DNA from: UBA1724 sp963611685
Lineage (GTDB): Bacteria > Verrucomicrobiota > Lentisphaeria > Oligosphaerales > Oligosphaeraceae
DNA length: 15,006 nucleotides
NCBI GenBank assembly: GCA_963611685.1
Contig: CAVDSU010000047.1
Location: forward strand, 1-15,006
Direction of reading: 5' to 3'
A program made the position numbers and the translations under genes. Within the stretch, counting starts at the first letter, position 1. Each line of letters starts with the position of its first letter. The notes below the pieces were generated by a model, which saw only the letters and a list, made by a program, of their open reading frames with translations, ran no database searches and was not told the origin of the DNA. This document shows, in pieces, positions 6,824-15,006 of the stretch.

Positions 6824-6880
6824 ACCTAACCAAGACGTTAGTGACAAAATTCCCGAAAGCCCCCCAATCAAGAGAACCGT

Positions 6881-7534
6881 CTAGCGGGACACAATCACTA
6901 TCCTCCACTTCAGACCGAGGCGCTTGGATATCTGTTCGAGCTGGTTCTTCTTGGTTTCTGTGCTGGAGTGGGTATTCAGGAGGTATCCGCCGGAGAGAGG
7001 GTGCTGTGCACCAGAATATTTTGGATGCACACTCTTCGACACCAGTTTGTCGCCATTATGGGGAATGCCGAGGGCTGCCACGGCTGCTGCGCCAGCCTTT
7101 TCCACGGCTTTCGCCATGGTGAGGTTGGCCTTCTTCTCTTGTATGAACTCGTCTGCCGATGTCCACACGCAGAGGCCCGTCTTGGGGCTGCGCTTGATGG
7201 CAGGCTTCTCCTTCTTTTTCTCCGTTTCTGCCTCCGCAACCTTCACCACCTTGTGGGTTGCCGGAATCTCATACTTCTTGGCGGTATGTTCCTTCACCAC
7301 CACTTCGCCTCGTGTGGTCTTCACGGTGATGCCGCCCTCAGGGTCGTAGTCCACCACGAGAGTCAGGTGTCGGCGAAGTGCAGAAAGGACCGGAGCTACC
7401 GACTCGCTGATAGCAGGGAGTATCTCCTCTGCTATCAGCTGGTCTTCCAGCCCCTCAAGTATTTTCTTCTGTTCGTCAGTCAACTTGCCCTTGAACATAT
7501 CGAACAGGCGATAGTAGTCTTCGAGTTTGCTCAT
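6881..7534 (-). CDS. Unrecognised 217-aa protein, third gene of the defence operon
   Basis: I do not recognise this family. Residues 1-60 look helical (MSKLEDYYRLFDMFKGKLTD onward). Residues ~57-83 look like beta strands (LTLVVDYDPEGGITV). A lysine-rich linker follows (~100-115, EKKKEKPAIKR). The C-terminal ~95 residues contain VWTSADEFIQEKK, an alanine-rich helix, HPLSGGYLLNTHSST and a final LGLKWRIVIV strand. I see no signal peptide, membrane segment or obvious nuclease or ATPase motif. The start is only 2 bases after the methylase stop (TGATTATG), so it is almost certainly co-transcribed and coupled. By position it could be a specificity, adaptor or effector subunit. It is the last gene before DNA composition changes to that of the hydrogenase block. 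Confidence 0.8.
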   Translation of the reverse strand: MSKLEDYYRLFDMFKGKLTDEQKKILEGLEDQLIAEEILPAISESVAPVLSALRRHLTLVVDYDPEGGITVKTTRGEVVVKEHTAKKYEIPATHKVVKVAEAETEKKKEKPAIKRSPKTGLCVWTSADEFIQEKKANLTMAKAVEKAGAAAVAALGIPHNGDKLVSKSVHPKYSGAQHPLSGGYLLNTHSSTETKKNQLEQISKRLGLKWRIVIVSR

Positions 7535-7536
7535 AA

Positions 7537-10500
7537 TCAGTCAAGTTTGAAGTTGTCGTATTCCTCACGGTTGATGGGGGTTGATGGGTCTACTATTAAG
7601 ACTTCGTCGTAGGTGAGGTTGTAAAGATGATAAACGAGGTAGTCGATTTCAGTCTCTAATTTTTTAGTATCAATTGCTATATTATTTACTTTTGAATATA
7701 TAATGGATTCAACTTTAGAGGAAATCATATTTTCATACATATCCCCGTAAGCAATAGGTATTCCAAGAAGTGGTTCCTTGTCAACTTGGAAATTCTCGCC
7801 TTGCATCTTACCCTTATTTTTTAGCCAATACATGACAAGAGTAGAGTTTAGGAGCCCAGTGAGATATTTTAGATTCCATCTTTTTGTTGAAATCACATTG
7901 TATGTTTGCGTAACATAGCAATCAAAGTTAGAGAAAGAGAAGACAGGCTTCTCTACACATTTCCGCTGTGCGACAATTTTGTCTCCGCGAAAGAAAGACT
8001 CTTTTCTTGAACGATGAAGACCATATGGTTTTGAACTTGAAGTTATAATATTTTGGAATTGGTCCAAATGAGCCTTCAATTTTGGATGATTATCTAAGCT
8101 GTGAACATCGGAAAAGGAAGAATCAGTATAAATCATCCACAATTTATTATTTGGCTCAGTGTAGTACCGATGAATCTCGGATGAAGTGAAATATGGTCTT
8201 ATTAAGTCTTTTTCGTCTCCAAGATTCATAGATTTATACTCTGTGTCACTCAATCCAAACACTCCATCTCCAACCTTAAACTTTGGATTATTAAGTAATG
8301 CGACTCTTTTTCGATCAAGAAAATCTTGAGGAAAAACAATACCTTGAGCTATTTCGTCTTTAGTAAAGAAATCCTTTTTGTAAGAAATCTTTGAGAACAA
8401 ATCGTTCGATTCAAATACAATATACTTATCTTTGAAATCTTCACGTTTGAATGTAGGAAGCGTGTAAATCGTTTGAGAAGTTTTAATACAATTAAGTAAA
8501 TTAACCATATCAACTCGCTGCGAATGTGCTGCTAGTTTTCTGTAATCCACTTGGTAACTATCATTTTCACTATTATTGGCAAAAATCATCACCATGGTTT
8601 GGATACTAGCACTGTCTTCAAAAACCATATAGTCATTGAAGTCGAGCATCTTCAATATTTGAGCTTCATTTGTAATTTTTTCGCGCATCAATTTTGCGCC
8701 AGCACTCGTTGTCCAATTGTTTTGAGCTATAAAACAAAGCACTCCGTTTTTAACTGTTAAGTCAAGACCATAGCATGCAAATACATACCACAAATCCATT
8801 TTGCCCATATAGTATTTGCTTATGCCCTTAATTCCATTAAATGCCTCTCTATTTGTATATTCTTTGATATACGGCGGATTCCCAATAACCACATCAAATC
8901 CTCCCTTTACTCCGAACATCCATTCGGGATCGAAGAAGCTGGCGGATGCGTTTTGGTCGAACGGATCCCATCCTATCAGCTGGTTGTAACCGTTGGAGCC
9001 GATGGCTCCAAGCTCTTCCATGGCCTGCGCCATGGCCTTGCGGGTATTGACCATAAGCTGCTGTAGCTCATGCTTCACGGTATTCTTCCTTGCCGTAAAG
9101 ATGCGATGGTTGATGTCCTGCAACTGTTCCTCATAGTCACGAATCTTGGGGATACTAGTAAACAAGTCGTGTGTGCGGTCGAGCGGGATGAGCGTGTTCG
9201 CCGTCACAAACTTCGCCTCGAGGTTAGGCAAGGGGCGGATGCCGAAGTTCGTCTTGGCATCCTTCGTCGGTTTCTGGTCGACGACGAGGGAGATGAAGAA
9301 ACGGAGCTTGCTTATCTGTGTGGCGATGGGCTGGATATCCACACCATAGACGCAGCGCTCAATGAGATAGAGCTTGCGGGCGTAGTCCGGGTCGTTTACG
9401 CTCTGGTTGAAAGCGTTCTCAATGTCTGCGAGTCTCGCCTGGCGGTTCTCCTCAATCTTTGCCTTCTCGTCAGCACTGCCCGAGGTAACTTTGTCCAGTT
9501 CCTTCTTTGCATCCTGAATGGCGATGTCGACCACGATAGAGTTCCACATCTCATTGGTCGGGTCGATACGCTTCAGCACATGCACCATCTGCTGCAGCAC
9601 CCCCATGGGGAATGCACCGGAGCCACATGCCGGGTCGAGCACACGACAGTCGTAGATTGCCTTCATGATACTCTTGCGGAGATCGTCGGTCAGCTCCACG
9701 TCATCCGTGGCATAGCTCAGCAGCGCGCGGTAGAGCGGTTCGTTATCGTCGCCGCACATACGCTTCAGATGTGCCACGAGGCTCTCGTCCACCATATACT
9801 GCACGATCTCTCGCGGCGTGTAGAACGAGCCCGTCTGTTTGCGTGCCGTCTGCTTCGTCTCGGGGTTGTAGGCAGCCAGCAGGTTCTCGAACACCTTGCC
9901 CAGCAACTCCGGGTCGAGCGACACCTCCTGGTCGTAAGGCGTGTTCTCCTCGATAGTAAAGCTGTAACGCTTCAGAATGTCGATGATGCCACGGGCCGAC
10001 ACATTCTTTTTCTTCTGGTCGTCATACCACTGGCTGAGGTCGATGCCCTTGCCCACCTCCTCGCCAAAGAAGAGATAGTCGGGGAAGAAGAGCTGCTCGA
10101 GCGACTCCTTGCGCTCCGAAAAACCGTCGTAATAGTAGATAGGCTTCTTATCCAGACAGTCGAAGAGTCCGCCGTTGAGGAACGGCACATTGCAGTTGGC
10201 CAGCTCGATGAACTTTTCAGCGCCGCCATCGGCAGCAAACTCCGACTTATAGCGCATCAGGTTGTTCACATTGTAGCCATCGCGTTTATAGCCATACTGC
10301 CTGTCGCCACGGAAGCAACGGTTGTTGGGTGTTGTCTTGCCCTCCGCCACGATAGGGCAGTTGAGCATGGCAAAGAAGAGATTCTGAAGAATCAGTCGGT
10401 AGTACTTGCTCTGCTCCGTGTTGTAGAAGAGGTTCTCCTTGTCGTGCGGGTTAAAATTCTCAATGAGGTTCTCACGGATGTATTTCTCGTCGAAGAACTC

Positions 10501-11328
10501 CTCGGGAATAAGATGCTTCTGCTTCAAGAACCACACGAAGATGAGCCGTGTGATGAGACGTATGCATGCCTCATGGTTGAACTTGGCATCGTCGTTGTTG
10601 GTGCGCAGGTCGTTAGGGAAGCGTACGATCTGAACCGCCCACGCATACCAGTCGCTCAGTTCGTTGTAGAACTTCTTGGTGAGCAGTTCGCTGGAAAACA
10701 CCTCCATCCAGTGCTGGTAAAGCTCTTCGAAGGTAGGGTAGGCTTTGTCGCCCAGCGATTCGAGGATATCCACATGCCCTCGGTGAGGATTGGAACAGTC
10801 GATGTTGCGCAAGATGCTCACCTTGCCGATCTTCTCCCCGGCGCCTTGTCGCCATACCTGAGCATACTCTGTTCTCTCGCAAGTGGCAAGAGAGAGGAGG
10901 TTGTCCTGGCGTATGACAAGAATGACGGGATTGTAAACGGCGATGCGGTTGAAGGCACGGGTGAGTGTCGACGCCTGCGTGCGTGTGAGGCTGGCGCCGG
11001 CCTTGGCATCGCAGGCAAAGACGAACATGCCGTCGTACTTGCCGTCGTGAGTAACGGACTCTGCAATTTCGTCCAGAGAGTCATCCGACTTTGCGCCAGC
11101 CAGCGACTGGTCGTTGACGACACCAATGAAATAAGTATGCTCAATGCTCTGTAAAGCCTCTGTCAAGTAGGCTGGCATAGGACCATTGTAGATGTCGGCC
11201 ACATTGATGGGCTCGGCCGTCTCGCGGGAGAACTCGATATGCAGCTTGGCCAGCAGGCCCGAAGTTGCTTCAAACAGGCTTTTGCCAGCGGTGAATTGCT
11301 TAAGCGTCTCAATCATAATGGTTATCAT
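7537..11328 (-). CDS. Eco57I/PglX-like N6-adenine DNA methyltransferase with target-recognition region
   Basis: This 1263-aa protein has the gamma-type N6-adenine methyltransferase motifs: GSFYTP (~500-505), SAM-binding motif I LDPACGSGAF (D565 to F573) and catalytic motif IV NPPY (817-820). Length and order resemble Eco57I-type and BREX PglX methylases. The N-terminal ~450 residues are not a nuclease I can identify (no clear PD-ExK). The C-terminal ~440 residues should hold a TaqI-like target-recognition domain, for example KCVEKPVFSFSNFDCYVTQT near residue 1120. It probably marks host DNA while its neighbour attacks unmarked DNA. ATG 11328 overlaps the helicase stop (ATGA); ATG 11316 is an alternative. 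DNA from about 8880 to 7640, just after NPPY to near the end, is far more AT-rich than the rest. Confidence 0.9.
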   Translation of the reverse strand: MITIMIETLKQFTAGKSLFEATSGLLAKLHIEFSRETAEPINVADIYNGPMPAYLTEALQSIEHTYFIGVVNDQSLAGAKSDDSLDEIAESVTHDGKYDGMFVFACDAKAGASLTRTQASTLTRAFNRIAVYNPVILVIRQDNLLSLATCERTEYAQVWRQGAGEKIGKVSILRNIDCSNPHRGHVDILESLGDKAYPTFEELYQHWMEVFSSELLTKKFYNELSDWYAWAVQIVRFPNDLRTNNDDAKFNHEACIRLITRLIFVWFLKQKHLIPEEFFDEKYIRENLIENFNPHDKENLFYNTEQSKYYRLILQNLFFAMLNCPIVAEGKTTPNNRCFRGDRQYGYKRDGYNVNNLMRYKSEFAADGGAEKFIELANCNVPFLNGGLFDCLDKKPIYYYDGFSERKESLEQLFFPDYLFFGEEVGKGIDLSQWYDDQKKKNVSARGIIDILKRYSFTIEENTPYDQEVSLDPELLGKVFENLLAAYNPETKQTARKQTGSFYTPREIVQYMVDESLVAHLKRMCGDDNEPLYRALLSYATDDVELTDDLRKSIMKAIYDCRVLDPACGSGAFPMGVLQQMVHVLKRIDPTNEMWNSIVVDIAIQDAKKELDKVTSGSADEKAKIEENRQARLADIENAFNQSVNDPDYARKLYLIERCVYGVDIQPIATQISKLRFFISLVVDQKPTKDAKTNFGIRPLPNLEAKFVTANTLIPLDRTHDLFTSIPKIRDYEEQLQDINHRIFTARKNTVKHELQQLMVNTRKAMAQAMEELGAIGSNGYNQLIGWDPFDQNASASFFDPEWMFGVKGGFDVVIGNPPYIKEYTNREAFNGIKGISKYYMGKMDLWYVFACYGLDLTVKNGVLCFIAQNNWTTSAGAKLMREKITNEAQILKMLDFNDYMVFEDSASIQTMVMIFANNSENDSYQVDYRKLAAHSQRVDMVNLLNCIKTSQTIYTLPTFKREDFKDKYIVFESNDLFSKISYKKDFFTKDEIAQGIVFPQDFLDRKRVALLNNPKFKVGDGVFGLSDTEYKSMNLGDEKDLIRPYFTSSEIHRYYTEPNNKLWMIYTDSSFSDVHSLDNHPKLKAHLDQFQNIITSSSKPYGLHRSRKESFFRGDKIVAQRKCVEKPVFSFSNFDCYVTQTYNVISTKRWNLKYLTGLLNSTLVMYWLKNKGKMQGENFQVDKEPLLGIPIAYGDMYENMISSKVESIIYSKVNNIAIDTKKLETEIDYLVYHLYNLTYDEVLIVDPSTPINREEYDNFKLD

Positions 11329-14300
11329 TCGTTGTTGCTTGTTACGTATTCCCAGACGATGAGGTCGAAGTTCTGAATCTGGAATTTCTCCTCCAGCAGT
11401 TGCTGCTTCTTGTCGTCTGCGGGGGTGCTAATGATTCTGCGATTGAGCTTGTCTTTGATATTCTTGACAGCCTGCCTCGGCGCTTTAGCACGCATCCATT
11501 CCTTGAGCACATCAGAGAGTCGAGTGACTCGCTCTTTATCGTTTTCGGTAATCCACTGCGGCACGTATCGATCGGCATTCTTGTTCTTGCGCAGGAACTC
11601 CAGCACGTCGGCCTTGTTGATTTCCTCCCATTGCGCGGCGTCATCCACGGGCTGGCACATAATGTAGAGTTCCGTGTAGGCGTGGTTCTTCTTTCCCTCC
11701 TGCTTCTTGGGGTAGCCCACGAGCGCCACGAGGCTTTCCGGCATGTCGGGATGGTCGGCACTCTGGTTGCGAAAACCGGAGAAGACGCCGTTGGGCATTC
11801 TGCGGTAGAAGTCCTGCTGCTTCTCGTAGTAGGCCACGAGATCCTGGCGGTAGGTCTCGAAAGAGAAGTCCTTAAGCGAAAGCGTCTGTGGCGACTCGAT
11901 ATCAGAGATGCTGTTGTGCGTGAGCTCTTCGAGCAGGCGGTCGGCATTCTTGTCCTGCAACGGATTGTCGTCCACCATATTTTTGTACTGATCATTGAGT
12001 TCTTGCGTCTCGCTGCCCACAAGATTCATGATCAACATGCGGTTCTGTATGCGTGTCTCGAGGTGGAGGTAGTCCTCAAACGATTTGGCGGGCCAGAAGT
12101 TGACGCACGAAATCCTCTTGTTTGGTGATCCGATACGGTCAATACGGCCAAAACGTTGAATCAAACGCACGGGGTTCCAGTGAATATCGTAGTTTATCTG
12201 CATGTCGGCATCCTGCAAGTTCTGACCTTCTGACAAGCAGTCAGTGGCAATAAGGATGTCGATGCCGTCATCGACAAGGCGGGCATACTGCGGACAGTCC
12301 TCCTTGACGAGCTTCAGCCAGAGGTCATAAGGCACATCCCAACGCTGCTTTTCCTCGTTGTAGTATTTTGCGTGGTCTACTTTCTTCTCGTAGAGCGCGT
12401 CCCAGTCGAGTTCCTTGTAGAGTTTGCTGTAGGGCGCGAAACTCTGGAGAATCTCGGTGAAGTCTTTCTTCGAGTGGTTGCCGGTAGAAAGAATCTCCAT
12501 GCCCGAAGCAGAAGCCATGCGCGCAAAGCCCCGCTCCTTTAGTTCGTCGAAGATAAACCGGGCTGTGTCGGCATAGGCCGTGAAGATGACCACTTTCTTG
12601 TTTTTGGCCGTCTTCTTGGCGTCGAGGATTTTGATGAGCTCTTCGAGCTTGAGGTCCTGCTCCTGCTTGGCGCGGTATTTCTGTTCGAAGTCCTGCAGGC
12701 TCTCGCAGATCTTTCGGAGCTGGTTGCAGTCGAGCTGCAGTCCCTTCTTGAAACCGCCGAGATTCTTGATGTCGGAGACCTTGATCTGGCGACGAGATAT
12801 GGTCAGCCATTCTTCGTCGTCCTCGTCGTCCATTTCCTCGCCGTGGCGGATGATGCCGTCCACTTTGTCTGTCTCGTACCTGAGCACCTTGGCCAGCGTG
12901 TCCTCATGCACGTCAAGCACCTTCTTGACAGTCCGTTGCAGAGCATACCACGAGCTCTCCAGTCGCTTCATGAAGAGCGTGCACATCATGTAGACGAGAA
13001 ACTTCTCGCGGTTGATGTCGTCGTCCCACTCTGCGGCGGCTTCCTTTCTGCCAGCCTTGCGGCTTTCGTGCCGGAAGATGGACGGCTGATAGGCCGTGAG
13101 GTTCAGGTTCTCGAAAGCCTTGTAGATTTCCTCTGTGGTCTTGAAGTCCCCGAAGTGGTCCACACCTTGGTAAACGTTGGCCGGTTTGTCCTTTTCGGGG
13201 AAACCGAGGTCTTCGCCCAGTGTCTTCTCTATGAGCTTGCGCGTGCGAGCCACGATGAGTTTGTCGGTGAGATTAAAGAACTTCTGGGGCAGCTTCTTTA
13301 TGAAGCCCCCGATGGTGCGGTCGTCTTCGCCACACCATATGGTGTATTTCCTCTGGGCTTCCACGAATATTTTTTCGAGCGACTCGACGCCAAACTCCGG
13401 ATTATCGAAGGCATTGTCTGCGCCATGGCCGATGAGGTTGAACTGTCCCTTGACATCCTTCAGGCCCGTGTTGATAGGGGTAGCCGAGAGCATGAGCACC
13501 TTCACGTCGCGCTTGTCCTGCCCAGGCTGGTTCTGGATGAGCTTCTGCATCAATTCGGTGTAGCGGCACGACTTCTCGTTACGGAGGTTATGGCTTTCGT
13601 CAATCACCACTAGCACCTTCTTGCGGGTCTGCAGGTAGTCCAGTTTGAAGGCGTCGTAAGCCGTCTGCAGACGCTCATTCTGCAGGTCGGTGTGGAAACG
13701 CACCTTGTATTCGAACTCGTCCGTGTCGAAGCGCGAGCCTGCTCCATGGAGGTACTGCTTCCAGTTCTGCTCCAACTTTTTCGGGCAGAGCAACACAGTA
13801 GTGTAGTTTTGAATCTGAAAATACTTGATAACGGCGAGGGCAGAGAAGGTTTTGCCGAGACCTACGGCATCGGCAAGGATGGCACCGTTGTACTTGCGGA
13901 GCATCTTGATGAGCGAGATGACACCCTTCTGCTGATAGTTGAAAAGCGTCTTCCAGATTTTGCTGGTCTGCAAGAGACTCATGTCACGCGTGTACTCTAT
14001 GCCGCCTTCGAGATTAAGCTCCGAATTAAAGAGCTCGAAAAGGATCTTGTAGTAAATCTCCTCCGGGGCGTAGGTACGGAAGTATTCCTTAATCTTTCGG
14101 ATGAAGTACTCCTTGACGGAAATCTTGGGCGACTTCTTGTTATCGCTGTCCTCCGGCACCTCTGCGCGTGCCTTGCTCCAGATGTCTTCATACCAATTGC
14201 GCAGTTCCTTATAGTCGGCATTGCTGTTGTTGCAGGTCTCGGCAATATTCAGTTCCACATTGGGCACACGCTTAAGACCAATGCCAGCAGGGGTGAGGTT

Positions 14301-14777
14301 GCTGGAGCCAACCACGTAATAGCTCGATTCGGTGGGGTTGCTATTGCGGAAGATATAAGCCTTGGCATGGCAGAAGTCAGGGATTTCAGCACGCATCTCC
14401 ACGGTATTGCGCTCAAGAAAGGCAATGGCCTGGCGGGCGTGGCGGTCGAGGTTGCCGATGTTGGTGATGTCCATGTCATCACTGAGCAGATTGACAATGA
14501 CATCCTTCTTATAGTCGTCGCCAAGCATCTCGGACGATATCACGCGATAGTGGTTCTCCTCAGGCATCTCCTCGTAGAGTTTGCTCAGCGTGAAGATGGT
14601 GAAATAGCCTGTTACGATGTCCAACTCGCCTGTCTTCCCGGAGTCCTTGCCGGAGTACAGTTTGAGGAAGTCCCAGACAGTTATAATGTTTAGACTGTCG
14701 TCAGAATAGTGGTCTACCTTGTTGTCAATTAACATCTTTTTTGTCTTGGTTAACTCTAAAAAAAAATCTTCAGCCAT
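11325..14777 (-). CDS. PLD nuclease-SNF2 helicase fusion
   Basis: This 1150-aa protein begins with a phospholipase D-type nuclease domain: H137-x-K139, then GSSNLT (157-162, N160) and E175. This is the HxK...GSxN...E pattern of NgoFVII/BfiI-like PLD nucleases. An SNF2-family SF2 helicase follows: Walker A DAVGLGKT (303-310), DESH (393-396), SATP (431-434), a long insert rich in acidic and lysine residues (~600-720), FTAYADTARFIF at the start of the second RecA domain, and motif VI QRFGRIDRIG (874-883). The likely action is ATP-driven translocation on DNA with cleavage by the PLD domain, which probably works as a dimer because only one HxK is visible. It is the first gene of the operon and overlaps the methylase by 4 bases. 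There is no good ribosome site before ATG 14777; Met15 (14735) is an alternative start. A 9-T run covers codons 4-7. Confidence 0.9.
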   Translation of the reverse strand: MAEDFFLELTKTKKMLIDNKVDHYSDDSLNIITVWDFLKLYSGKDSGKTGELDIVTGYFTIFTLSKLYEEMPEENHYRVISSEMLGDDYKKDVIVNLLSDDMDITNIGNLDRHARQAIAFLERNTVEMRAEIPDFCHAKAYIFRNSNPTESSYYVVGSSNLTPAGIGLKRVPNVELNIAETCNNSNADYKELRNWYEDIWSKARAEVPEDSDNKKSPKISVKEYFIRKIKEYFRTYAPEEIYYKILFELFNSELNLEGGIEYTRDMSLLQTSKIWKTLFNYQQKGVISLIKMLRKYNGAILADAVGLGKTFSALAVIKYFQIQNYTTVLLCPKKLEQNWKQYLHGAGSRFDTDEFEYKVRFHTDLQNERLQTAYDAFKLDYLQTRKKVLVVIDESHNLRNEKSCRYTELMQKLIQNQPGQDKRDVKVLMLSATPINTGLKDVKGQFNLIGHGADNAFDNPEFGVESLEKIFVEAQRKYTIWCGEDDRTIGGFIKKLPQKFFNLTDKLIVARTRKLIEKTLGEDLGFPEKDKPANVYQGVDHFGDFKTTEEIYKAFENLNLTAYQPSIFRHESRKAGRKEAAAEWDDDINREKFLVYMMCTLFMKRLESSWYALQRTVKKVLDVHEDTLAKVLRYETDKVDGIIRHGEEMDDEDDEEWLTISRRQIKVSDIKNLGGFKKGLQLDCNQLRKICESLQDFEQKYRAKQEQDLKLEELIKILDAKKTAKNKKVVIFTAYADTARFIFDELKERGFARMASASGMEILSTGNHSKKDFTEILQSFAPYSKLYKELDWDALYEKKVDHAKYYNEEKQRWDVPYDLWLKLVKEDCPQYARLVDDGIDILIATDCLSEGQNLQDADMQINYDIHWNPVRLIQRFGRIDRIGSPNKRISCVNFWPAKSFEDYLHLETRIQNRMLIMNLVGSETQELNDQYKNMVDDNPLQDKNADRLLEELTHNSISDIESPQTLSLKDFSFETYRQDLVAYYEKQQDFYRRMPNGVFSGFRNQSADHPDMPESLVALVGYPKKQEGKKNHAYTELYIMCQPVDDAAQWEEINKADVLEFLRKNKNADRYVPQWITENDKERVTRLSDVLKEWMRAKAPRQAVKNIKDKLNRRIISTPADDKKQQLLEEKFQIQNFDLIVWEYVTSNNE

Positions 14778-15006
14778 TTCCGGAGGCTTGTCCCCGGGCC
14801 TTCGAAGATTTCAAGCCATGGCACATATCCGGTCTAGATCGTTGGTGTGACGTCACTATCCCATTGCTCTCCGGCAGAGATGCCTTCCGTTTCGCAATGC
14901 CTTGATAAAGGACTCACTGGATTACCAATCTAGGAATGGACTAAGGAATGGACTCAATTAATCGCTGAACAAAATCCAGTGGACTTTAAATGAAATCCAG
15001 TAGAAA
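14778..15006. promoter_or_regulatory. Upstream region of the defence operon with short repeats
   Basis: I see no gene in these 229 bases. Visible structure includes the 10-bp palindrome GTGACGTCAC (14847-14856). AGGAATGGACT occurs twice in tandem (14932-14942, 14944-14954). AATCCAGT occurs twice directly (14973-14980, 14994-15001) and once inverted within CACTGGATT (14915-14923). This should contain the minus-strand promoter for the helicase-methylase operon, but no clear -35/-10 pair is evident. The repeats could be operator sites or the edge of a mobile element. Confidence 0.4.

Noticed and set aside
9070..11154. Plus-strand open frame of about 694 codons
   Set aside because: It is antisense to the methylase, whose motifs are unmistakable. 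The leucine/valine-rich translation shows no domain.
11325..14777. DISARM or BREX system
   Set aside because: Individual proteins resemble DISARM SNF2/methylase and BREX PglX components, but DrmA, DrmB, a separate DrmC, PglZ and BrxC are all absent from the visible operon.
14778..15006. tRNA gene as island attachment site
   Set aside because: I found no cloverleaf-like sequence or CCA-proximal acceptor pattern in this stretch.

Overview
This window joins two unrelated gene blocks. The left part (about 1-6840) is very GC-rich, uses clear Shine-Dalgarno sites and carries a plus-strand [FeFe]-hydrogenase and hydrogen/redox-signalling cluster. The right part (about 6841-14777) has moderate GC with one markedly AT-rich patch. 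It carries a tight three-gene minus-strand operon of restriction/defence type. The host looks like an anaerobic fermenter. The hydrogenase types, the REP-like GC hairpins and the 'gtgcattcggtggtgaa' intergenic repeats suggest a Lentisphaerota/Verrucomicrobiota-like gut or rumen bacterium, but this is a guess. The N run at 6175-6228 points to a scaffolded draft or metagenome assembly.

Hydrogenase cluster (143-6057). In order it encodes: a stand-alone Rex-like NAD-binding domain without the winged helix; a thioredoxin-like [2Fe-2S] ferredoxin; a HydS-like sensory [FeFe] hydrogenase with an extra Fe-S domain and a PAS domain; a SpoIIE/PP2C-type phosphatase overlapping hydS by 4 bases; a second thioredoxin-like [2Fe-2S] ferredoxin; and a group B-type monomeric [FeFe] hydrogenase with a full set of H-cluster ligands. 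A strong intrinsic terminator follows at 6084-6122. A plausible reading is that HydS senses H2 or electron pressure and passes the signal through PAS and the phosphatase, while the group B enzyme and small ferredoxins handle electrons. No maturation genes (hydE/F/G), no HydB and no kinase partner are in the window.

Intergenic block (6058-6880). After the terminator come two identical 34-nt repeats on either side of the assembly gap, a degraded reverse-strand reading frame that may be a REP-associated transposase remnant, and a block of GGGGGC-NNN-GCCCCC hairpins. That block also contains a second copy of a repeat found at 721-765. The shared repeat on both sides of the gap argues that 6229-6780 belongs to the same genome as the hydrogenase genes. 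The change to the defence operon then falls in contiguous sequence near 6800-6880.

Defence operon (14777 to 6881, minus strand). The first gene encodes a 1150-aa fusion of a PLD-type nuclease domain and an SNF2-family helicase. It overlaps by 4 bases a 1263-aa Eco57I/PglX-like N6-adenine methyltransferase, which is followed 2 bases later by a 217-aa protein I do not recognise. Together they form a compact methylase, nuclease-helicase and unknown-protein module, related in parts to DISARM, BREX and other helicase-methylase systems but lacking the DISARM core genes. The methylase C-terminal half (target-recognition region) is much more AT-rich than its surroundings, as if exchanged by recombination. 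A 9-T run at codons 4-7 of the helicase gene could allow phase variation. The region upstream of the operon (14778-15006) holds no gene but has short direct and inverted repeats.
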